Assembly (NCBI GenBank): GCA_900073065.1
Contig: FJOG01000051.1
Span: 68,997 to 132,996, forward strand
Length of the DNA stretch: 64,000 nucleotides
Source of the DNA: Phialocephala subalpina
Taxonomy: Eukaryota; Ascomycota; Leotiomycetes; Helotiales; Mollisiaceae
Reading direction: 5' to 3'
Shown piece by piece: positions 56,957-64,000 of the stretch (position 1 is the first letter of the stretch; each line of letters opens with the position of its first letter). The position numbers and the translations under genes are program-made. Under the pieces are notes generated by a model. It was given only the letters and a program-made list of their open reading frames with translations, made no database searches and was not told the DNA's origin.

Positions 56957-57566
56957 AATGGGCGAAAATTAACCAAAAATACTTGTTTGATACAATTCTG
57001 ATACTGCAACGTGATGCTCGAGAGATACGATGAGCAAATATGAAGGGAAGAGAATCGAGTCAAGAAGTTGGGAAAGAAGTAGGAAAGGCATCGTCTTCTG
57101 GTGGTTCCTGCCTTCTTGGACAGGCCGTTGAGCTCCTACCCTGTCTCTCAACAAAGCGCTCACAGTTCATCTCGAACATCATGAATTTTATAGAATTGCG
57201 TATCTTGAACATGAATCAAAGTTTCTGCAACTCTTCGGAGCAGAAGAAGAAGCATTTCAAAACTCCCTCCGAAGGTTGGAAGGTCGTTCAGCCGACTGGA
57301 GTTCTCGCTTGGGGACCCACTCAGATCGCAAATGTTTTTGCCCGCGCCCAGACTGCTTCTTCATCAACGCCACCACCTCGGGAATGCGCAACATCGAGAA
57401 TACGATCTGCCAATGCTCCAAGGAGCGCATCGCAAGAGTCGGCATTCGAATATCATCAAGCCCTTGAGCCTCAGACGATGCTTCGTAAGCTGATTGAGGG
57501 ATCCCGAACGCGCCCTGCAGTAAACCCGCCTTGTCATGACCTTTTCAACCTCTGGACTGGCTGCAG
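56957..57566. other. Intergenic or eroded 5' part of next gene
   Basis: Contains overlapping open frames on both strands (plus 57040-57606, Ser-rich; minus 57257-57445). None can be joined cleanly to the conserved exon that follows. Confidence 0.35.
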
Positions 57567-58343
57567 TTCATCATCGCCGAGTCATTGCGAATCGTCGTTA
57601 ATGTAGGTACCCAGCCGAACGAAGCTGCGAAGATTCTGCACTTTAGATCCCGTCTTGCGTACTTAACGGGCGACCCCATCACTCCACCTGGGCAGGAATG
57701 GGACACTGATATTCGAAAGATGGCGGCGCAACTCCAGGAAGCGTTAACCTTACAAGAGTCAGCGGAATATATTTTCCCCGGCGATATGGAGCTCGCCGGA
57801 GACTGGAAAGATGTAAAGACTCTTCTCTGGTCGACAACATGCCAGCTCCCAGAGCTATCCAACGAATCCCGTGGTCTTCCCATCCATTTCCTCATGTACC
57901 GCAACAATAGCCGATGGAAAATCAGCAAAGGCCAGCTTGAAGCAACCCTGGGATTATGGTGGTGGTCACTAAAGCAGGGAGATGACCAACCAAACTTGTT
58001 CACAGAAAAGATTATGCTCGTCGAAGAGAGCAAGAAGATGGAGTACAAGTCAGTCATCCGTCTTTGGGTTACACAAAAGCACACGGCGGTAAGCGAGCGT
58101 GCGATTCAGTTTCCCCATCCAATGCCCATAAATTCCCCGGGATCCCACGAGGTCTCAACAAGTCAGCCGAGTAAGTTGTATCTTCCGACCACTCTTTCCG
58201 TGTCGACAAAGGCGTTACTTGGCCTACAGAATCCGATCCGGGATGCGCCTGGGACAGAATCTGAGAGTGGAGTCCTTTTGGCCATGGAAACAAGGAGTTC
58301 GCCTTTACAGATGATCGCTCAGGACATCTTTACCCTACGGTAA
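57567..58343 (+). pseudogene. 5'-truncated fungal protein of unknown function
   Basis: The clearly coding part begins just after a CTGCAG acceptor with FIIAESLRIVVNVGTQPNEA, then AAKILHFRSRLAYLTGD, EYIFPGDMELAGDWKDVKT and WKISKGQLEATLGLWWWSLK, ending MIAQDIFTLR at 58343. These stretches resemble the C-terminal half of a large family of fungal membrane-associated proteins of unknown function that end with FPGD and WKISKxQLEALLGLW-like motifs. The usual N-terminal transmembrane half is not found upstream, where the in-frame sequence has a stop. So it is either a 5'-truncated relic or a gene whose upstream exons I cannot resolve. Confidence 0.5.
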
Positions 58344-58717
58344 TATTAAGTCTATAATTATCTTTTACTAGTGAATAAATTTATCGACTTTAAAGCTATA
58401 AATTATAAACTTATCCTTTATAATATATCGAATATTTCTCGATATATTATAAATAGCTACTATATAATACAAGTCTATAATGCCGTAACAAATTGTGCAC
58501 TCTATAATCGAGATTTTAAAGCATAATTATTCCATTCTATATTTATCAACTGATCTATTCTAGAATGCACCTTATTTTTTTGCTTATCTGCTAACACCAG
58601 AGCTTTGATTGATCTCCAACTCTACATATGCGCCACACAGCCGAAAGCACATTCGCGTTCCTCACACTCCAGCCGACACACTCTCCACCACCGCCCTCCC
58701 GCGAGCATTCCGTGTCC
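58344..58717. other. AT-rich intergenic with a long hairpin
   Basis: 58417-58431 and 58439-58453 form a perfect 15-bp inverted repeat with a 7-nt loop. The 11-bp direct repeat AAGTCTATAAT occurs at 58348 and 58471. No gene. Confidence 0.6.
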
Positions 58718-59497
58718 TTACACATCTCTAGCAGGTACATTAACCACATCCGCATTCTGATCCGCCATCAACCTCCTCATCCTCGCATGAAACTCTTCCT
58801 CCGATGGCCATTCAGTCCTCCGTCCATGAATCACAGGTTCCGCTCCAGGCGGCAGAGGGGGTCCGCCTTGGGCTGGGAACATATTCAGTTCCGTCTCGAT
58901 CGTCAAAGTATCTAGTGTGGTGGAGTTGACACTGAGCTGCGCGTCAGGCTCTAGAGACGTGTCGTACATTGCGCTCAGAGCTGCAATCAACTCTCTCCGC
59001 AGACTCATCAGCCATGGGTGCACGGCAGAGAGGTAATCGTGAAGTGTGACGAATCCCTGCCCATCCCTTGCCGGCGTGACAGTCAAGCTGGCCTTCTTAT
59101 TCCGCGGCCGTAGCTCGCCACAGCACTTAACAAGCTGCATCTCACCCTCATCCACTTCCGGATCCCAATCTGGGAAGGCCTGCCACTCGAAATCGGGCCC
59201 GTAGTCGCCGTCAGGATCGGAATGCAGACAGTGTCTTTCGTACCAGTCGTCTTCCCACAGTTCGAGCTCGGAGACTTGGACTGTGATCGAAGAGATTTTG
59301 GGCTCGGTGAGGTTGGAGGTGGCGAGGGCGTGCCATTGATCGGTGTTGGTGCCTGTTCTGTTGCAATATGGTTCGGGCAGGTTTGCGCCTTGCTTGATTA
59401 ATACTGCGGTGCTGAGGGGGCCGTTGAGTTGCCAGATGAGGCCCAGCCTGCCTGGGAGTTCCTGAATCGCGCCTTGTGCGTCCCTGAGCTCTTGCAT
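58718..59497 (-). CDS. Hypothetical protein
   Basis: An uninterrupted minus-strand frame of about 260 codons, best started at the ATG at 59497 (MQELRDAQGAIQELPGRLGL); the frame stays open upstream but without an ATG, so a missed 5' exon is possible. Recognisable blocks are LSSITVQVSELELWEDDWYE-like sequence (VSELELWEDDWYE), FVTLHDYLSAVHPWLMSLRR, and a C-terminal EWPSEEEFHARMRRLMADQN. It is acidic, Trp- and Pro-rich and lacks a signal peptide or membrane segment. I know no family for it. The long uninterrupted frame and the balanced composition suggest a real gene. Confidence 0.7.
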   Translation of the reverse strand: MQELRDAQGAIQELPGRLGLIWQLNGPLSTAVLIKQGANLPEPYCNRTGTNTDQWHALATSNLTEPKISSITVQVSELELWEDDWYERHCLHSDPDGDYGPDFEWQAFPDWDPEVDEGEMQLVKCCGELRPRNKKASLTVTPARDGQGFVTLHDYLSAVHPWLMSLRRELIAALSAMYDTSLEPDAQLSVNSTTLDTLTIETELNMFPAQGGPPLPPGAEPVIHGRRTEWPSEEEFHARMRRLMADQNADVVNVPARDV

Positions 59498-60218
59498 GCT
59501 TGGGTATGTTGGTGGCTGCTGCTGGCTTGCAGCCGCCTGAGCAGCTGGTGGGTTTGACAATGTGAGGTGATGACGGATGAGGCAAGCAAAGAGGGAAGCA
59601 AGAATGCGCGCTGCCGGGAGTCACGTGCAAGGGTCATTTCTTAATGAACCAATCAAAGAGCCGTATTTGGCACTCTTGTCGAAATTTGCCTTTAACCTAA
59701 ACTTGTTTAGGGAAAGGATATCCTACGAGGGGAAAAATATTACGGAGTGAGATGTTTTTGCACGTGACGCATTAACTATATTCAGGTAGGAACCTGGGGC
59801 CTGGGATTCAAGGCAACCAAATAGGTGGCAGGTGCTGGAAGGGCCAGGGAAAATCGATTATTTCTATCTTTAATCTCGTTTTTCACGTGACCCTCGAAAA
59901 ACCTCATATTAGTTCTTATGGCGGACGGCCAATATATAATCAAAAATAAGACTAAAGCGTTATAAATAAAAATATATTATTGTGTACTAAGATATTTGTG
60001 ATTTAGTAGCGAGAGTCGAAAATGATAAGGATTCTCGCCTCGTAAGGATGTCGGTTAAGGCGTTTGTTGCGACCTTCACGAGATGACGAGGCTGATTCAG
60101 CGGACTGCATTTGCCACGTGATGCCCAGCCCTCAAATTCAAGTAAATCTTTCTTTATCTTCTTGCGTTCTTGCTTTGATCAGGCCACCACTCAAGCCTTT
60201 GTTCTACTTTCTACAGCC
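59498..60218. other. Intergenic with AT-rich insert
   Basis: 59880-60050 turns AT-rich and contains GCGAGAGTCGAAAATGATAAGGATTCTCGC (60009-60038), a near-palindrome also found, diverged, at 37160. The rest is promoter space for the gene at 60219. Confidence 0.45.
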
Positions 60219-61736
60219 ATGGCGCTTCTCCAAGGATACCCGAAAGCTCGAGATCGGACTGGTCGGATGAAAGGTCACGAGCGTGAAGTCCGCCCTTCCC
60301 GCTCCGCTTACTTCAAAGCTGCTGGACTCAACTTCTTCCTGCTGCAGATTCTGTTCCTTGGCCTCTTTTGCTACATCTTCGGTTCGATCTTTCAACAAGG
60401 CGGGCACACGCATAATTTCAACATCGCTTTTGTCGACTACGATGGTGGGGTCATCGGTACATCTGTTCGAAACGCCTATGCAGAGTTGAAAGCAGACACC
60501 TTCCCCTCTCTCCAGGAGCATCCGGCTTCCGACTACCCCACGATCGATCAAATACGAAAGTCCGTATGCAAGACAGACTTCTGGGGAGCTATCTATATTC
60601 TTCCCGGAGCATCTCAAAGACTAGAGAGCGCACTTTCCGGAAGCTCATCAGCTAGTACCTACAATCGCTCTGATGTGTTGGCCTACATCTGGAACGAAGC
60701 TCGATATCCCACCATCGCAGACAGCTCAATCTCAGCCAACATCCAAACACTCTCCTCCGCGGCTCGCGTCGCCTACTCGGCCGTTAATGGGACAGGAGTT
60801 CAGATGTTGAACACCAGCGACCATGCATCCATCTCCGTCTTTGCCAACCCTTGGCAAATCTCCAGCATCAATCTCCAACCCACATCCCAAGGCTCGCGAC
60901 TTATCTACAATACCCTTGTAATAATCTTAATCCTGATCCAAGAATTCTTCTACCTCGGAACCATCAACGGACTCTACGCCCAATTCAAATTCTACGTTCG
61001 CTTCCTCCCCCACCGCATCGTCGTCTACCGCAGCGCAATCTCGCTCGCCTACACACTCTGTGGATCATTGTGTGTTGCCGGCTCGATATGGGCGTTCAAA
61101 GCAGGCTGGGAGGTCAACGGGAATCAATTTGTCCTGACGTGGATGATCCTGTGGCTTTTTGCACACGTCAATTTCCAGTGGCTGGATGTCTTTTCGGTCT
61201 GGGCGCCTCCGCAGTTCGTACCGATGGCTTTGATTACTTGGGTCATTTTCAACGTTTCTTCGATCCTCGTCCCCTTCGAACTTTCGCCTGGCTTCTACAG
61301 ATGGGCATACGCGATGCCAGCACATGAAGTGTACCTGACACTCATCGATATCTGGTCTGCGGGGTGCAACCCACACCTATCCTACACTCTACCGATCCTA
61401 TTTAGCTTAGAAGTTGTCGGCTTCCTCCTGAGTGCTTTGGGAGTCTATCGACGCTGTCATTATGCTGTCCTCGCTGAGGAGGCACAGAAAGCAGCCTTCC
61501 AGGATCGACTCAACGCTGCCATGGAATTCGAGAGAAGACATGATGAGGAGATGAGAGAGGCGCTCGAGGGTAGTCAAGAGATGATCTCTCAAGCGAAGGA
61601 GAGAGAGGAGCTTGGTGAGGTGATAGAGAAGCAGGATACGCAGGCCAGGAAGCAGAGGCAGAGGCGTGAAAGTAGGGCATGTAACATGGGGCCTTCGTTT
61701 GATTTGGTGGGGTCGAAGACGAACGATAGCTCGTGA
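60219..61736 (+). CDS. SNG1-like integral membrane protein (DUF3533)
   Basis: Intronless 505-residue protein related to yeast Sng1 (nitrosoguanidine resistance) and fungal DUF3533 proteins of the plasma membrane. The start is taken at MALLQGYPKARDRTGRMKGH (60219); an earlier in-frame ATG at 60111 lies in promoter-like sequence. An N-terminal helix (FFLLQILFLGLFCYIFGSIF) is followed by an extracytoplasmic domain beginning NIAFVDYDGGVIGTSVRNAY and including DFWGAIYILPGAS. A block of about five helices follows (LVIILILIQEFFYLGTINGL to SLEVVGFLLSALGVY). The tail is long, charged and coiled-coil-like (FERRHDEEMREALEGSQEM). All parts are as expected for the family. In yeast, Sng1 affects drug tolerance and lipid asymmetry. 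Confidence 0.9.
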   Translation: MALLQGYPKARDRTGRMKGHEREVRPSRSAYFKAAGLNFFLLQILFLGLFCYIFGSIFQQGGHTHNFNIAFVDYDGGVIGTSVRNAYAELKADTFPSLQEHPASDYPTIDQIRKSVCKTDFWGAIYILPGASQRLESALSGSSSASTYNRSDVLAYIWNEARYPTIADSSISANIQTLSSAARVAYSAVNGTGVQMLNTSDHASISVFANPWQISSINLQPTSQGSRLIYNTLVIILILIQEFFYLGTINGLYAQFKFYVRFLPHRIVVYRSAISLAYTLCGSLCVAGSIWAFKAGWEVNGNQFVLTWMILWLFAHVNFQWLDVFSVWAPPQFVPMALITWVIFNVSSILVPFELSPGFYRWAYAMPAHEVYLTLIDIWSAGCNPHLSYTLPILFSLEVVGFLLSALGVYRRCHYAVLAEEAQKAAFQDRLNAAMEFERRHDEEMREALEGSQEMISQAKEREELGEVIEKQDTQARKQRQRRESRACNMGPSFDLVGSKTNDSS

Positions 61737-62270
61737 GAGGGAACGGATTTCGAAGGGTGTTTCTAATGTCCCAGCCTTGCTGGGACATTTTCGACCCCAT
61801 TTTTTTCGAGTGGAAACGATCATCAGTCAAATGTCATGATTGGGTGTAGCCAAGGCTCCTGGATTGTCCTCTCAAGACTGAAACATTAGATGCTAGAATT
61901 TTCAAACGTACAAACCTTTGTTTTGATTTCATGAGACCTGCAAGTCCGTGCCGTCATCTGGTATCGTTCTTTAATTTTCCCTCGCCGTTAATAAATTCAT
62001 CCAATGCCATCACGGAGGCATCTTGTGGCTCCCTGAGCGCAGGGCGTTTTCTCACTCCGTCGGCCGATAGGACATCGAGGAATGGGTCAGGCTCTGTGGA
62101 AGGCATTTGGCATTGCGGCATTGGCTAAGCTGCATGCAGGCCCAATGGCACAGCCCTACTGTTACCGAGTAGGGAACAGCTTCGTTTACTACGCCGTCAC
62201 TCCGCAATATCTTTCCCGATCACTCCACCGAACTGTAATCAAACAACACGTCTAATTCACACTCTAGACC
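61737..62270. other. Intergenic
   Basis: No gene recognised. It probably includes the 3' end of the SNG1-like gene and the promoter of the next. Confidence 0.45.
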
Positions 62271-62684
62271 ATGGACGGTCTATCCGGCGCGGCGTCTTCC
62301 ATCGCTATTGCGTCGCTCGCGATGCAAGCCAATGATGAGCTGAGACGTATCACCGAAATGAGCTCTGGAATTGAATTAGATGAATCGGGTCCCCTCGCAA
62401 CACTCTATAGCCTTCAGAATTTGACTTCTGTGCTTTCTGATATAGCGGCAGATAATTCAATTTCACCTTGTTCTTCTGTCCCATTATTCGGATCCGACGA
62501 GCAAGTAATACAAAAGTGTAGAAAACTGTGCGATAAAGGAATCGAGGCTTTATATCAGATGCTACGAGGTCTAGGCATCATATTATGGGTAAAAGATCGT
62601 ATTCTTAAGTCTAGAGAGCTAGCTAGGGAGGAGAGTGAGGATATAAGAGTCTGCGAGATTACCCTTGAACTATACTCCATATAG
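62271..62684 (+). pseudogene. Fragment resembling the N-terminus of fungal NLR/ankyrin-type proteins
   Basis: Starts MDGLSGAASSIAIASLAMQA, close to the conserved opening (MDPLSxxASxIAxxxL) of the N-terminal domain of many fungal NACHT- or ankyrin-repeat proteins. The domain continues with a predicted helical stretch (EQVIQKCRKLCDKGIEALYQML) and then stops at 62684. Such proteins normally run for many hundred residues. The end lies within about 60 bp of the start of retrotransposon-like sequence, suggesting truncation by insertion or rearrangement. It could alternatively be a small genuine gene of this domain only. Confidence 0.5.
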
Positions 62685-62689
62685 AATGA

Positions 62690-64000
62690 GAGTTTGACCC
62701 ATTACACGTGACCAGCAACTGACATACCCCCCTAGGTCGAGAGGCAACGAGTCCTACTACGGTAGACAGGAGAGAAGTGAAGCTATTTATAGAGGTGAAC
62801 GCGTAATTGCTGTGATAACACCCAATAATTGGTGACCCACTTTTATTGAAGTGTTTTCCCAAAACATTGATGCTAGCATTATTAAAACATATAAAATGAG
62901 CGTAAGATCGATGTCTAGTGTGATAAAGGAGACAATCGGTTCGAGGTGAGTGTGTAATTAGTAACTCTAATTAAACTAATAAAGGAAAATAATAATTTAA
63001 ATCGACCAACTTAAGTAGCACCGGTTTAAGCTCTGCCTTTGAAAGTAATTAAGTATTCGATATCGACGAGTTTGAGTTGTTTGACAAAAGATTCGTGCTT
63101 TTGACGTAACAGTGGCTTAGTGAGGCCGTCTGTTGGCATGTTTACTGTTCTAGTCCAGATAATATTGATATTTCCAGCCTCAATTTGTTCGCGTAGCTAG
63201 TGCTAGTGGATATCGACGTGCCGCAATTTCGTGACCAGCTTCGGAGACTCCCTCACTATGAGACGGACAGTCTGGAGGTTGTCACAGAGAATGGTGTTGT
63301 CGTTGGGTAGGTCGAGTTCAATTGTATTAAATAGCCGCTGCTACCACATGAGCCACGACGCGCACGCTGAGACAGCTTTCAGCTCTGCCTCCGTAGTCGA
63401 CGTGGAAACTGAGTCTTGTTTACTGCTTTTCCAGTCTACTGTGCCTCCGAGAACTTGGAAGAGGAAGCCTTAAGTGCTATAGCGCGTTGCTACGTCGTCC
63501 GCAAAAGACGCGTCACTAGTAGCGCGGAAGATAGGCTCTCTATCGATAAACTCGGTGTCTATTCCTCCAAATTGCAGCGCCAAGTAACGTGTGCCGTAGA
63601 GATATTGCAAGAGCCGTTCCGTAGCCTCGCGGTGATCAGGGCTCGAGTTTTAGTTGAAGGTAGCTAGTTCTTTGGTGATTTACGCTGTATCGGGGCGGGA
63701 AATCGTTGTCGAGTAAGTCGTCGAGCCAATCCGCTGTTAGTAAGCTATAGTCTGGTAAGCAGTTGCTTTTCCATTATATGGTCGTAGCTTGACGGTAGGG
63801 TCGATCGGAACTTTGGGAAATGGGCCTCTCGTATTTACTCCAAACTTCCGACACATGTTCTCTATATAGGAGTCTTAGCAGAGCCATATTTTCCGTTATA
63901 TCTTGTCTTTAACTATGCGTATGCCTAGAAACTACTTCAGTTTACTCATTTCGCGCATCTCGTATTTCCTTAGCAAGAGAGATCTCACTTCTTTATACCG
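62690..64000 (-). mobile_element. Ty1/copia retrotransposon relic, RIP-mutated
   Basis: Minus-strand remains of the 3' part of a copia pol gene, running off the right edge. The RNase H region is clear: SDASFADDVATR, then SKQDSVSTSTTEAELKAVSA, NDNTILCDNLQTVRLIV, and the end VDIEYLITFKGRA at 63026. The reverse-transcriptase end reads FLGIRIVKD, DSYIENMCRKFG, SPDHREATERLLQYLYG. At least five in-frame stops (63470, 63650, 63875, 63896, 63932) are all TAA or TAG, as expected when CAA, CAG or TGG are hit by C-to-T change. 62690-63025 is non-coding and contains TATAAATAGC (62783-62791), probably part of a damaged LTR. Not functional. Confidence 0.85.

Noticed and set aside
62690..63025. A precise LTR with TG...CA ends and primer-binding site
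   Set aside because: TATA-like and purine-rich stretches exist, but no second LTR is in the window to define the ends.
1..64000. CRISPR arrays, bacterial operons, rRNA or tRNA genes
   Set aside because: No regular direct-repeat/spacer pattern, no ribosomal RNA-like stretch and no convincing tRNA T-loop/acceptor pairing seen by eye; the window is eukaryotic.

Overview
The window is nuclear DNA of a filamentous ascomycete (Pezizomycotina). The genes have many short introns of about 45-110 nt. The families are typical of that group: HET-domain proteins, fungal-type zinc-finger regulators, allantoate-permease-type MFS transporters, an SNG1-like membrane protein and an Egh16/GAS1-like secreted protein. 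A decayed Ty1/copia relic carries only TAA/TAG stops, as expected after RIP-like C-to-T mutation. The Egh16-like and beta-glucan-active enzymes would fit a plant-associated fungus, perhaps a leotiomycete, but the lineage is inference.

Region 1 (266-29574) is a dense run of metabolic genes in alternating divergent and convergent pairs. In order: a regulator with two C2H2 fingers plus a Zn2Cys6 cluster; an MFS transporter; a salicylate-hydroxylase-like FAD monooxygenase; two cytochromes P450; a zinc alcohol dehydrogenase; an aspartate-aminotransferase-like enzyme; a second C2H2 regulator; an eEF1B-gamma-type GST; a 3-hydroxyisobutyrate-dehydrogenase-like enzyme; an MFS transporter; a 2-oxoglutarate/Fe(II) oxygenase; and another MFS transporter. 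No PKS, NRPS or terpene synthase backbone is present, so it looks like a catabolic or tailoring cluster with its own regulators. Two of its transporter genes carry frame-breaking lesions: a 19-bp tandem duplication and a 1-nt insertion.

Region 2 (29575-47195) is a repeat-affected island. It has two HET-domain genes (30864-33642 and 42096-44257), a fructosamine-3-kinase-like gene, and a 1.4-kb element with 42-bp perfect terminal inverted repeats around a nested repeat and a 673-base assembly gap. It also has diverged GCTCAGG-rich repeats, an AT-rich tract, and an APC-family permease pseudogene. The central 1112 bp of that pseudogene (38489-39600) are inverted; flipping this segment back rejoins the reading frame at both ends.

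Region 3 (47196-56956) holds a secreted Egh16/GAS1-like protein, a GH5 endo-beta-1,6-glucanase-like enzyme, a GH3 beta-glucosidase with clustered CreA-type sites upstream, and a ZIFL-type MFS transporter. Region 4 (56957-64000) has a 5'-truncated fungal gene, a lineage-specific hypothetical protein, an SNG1-like protein, a short fragment resembling the N-terminus of fungal NLR/ankyrin proteins, and a copia retrotransposon relic running off the right edge.

The most unusual observations are the exact internal inversion in the permease, a complete 212-bp hAT-type MITE with an 8-bp target duplication (4072-4283), two well-supported GC-AG introns, and the two frame-breaking transporter lesions. 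Gene ends were set from splice and start signals read by eye. Internal exon borders are reliable only where stated.
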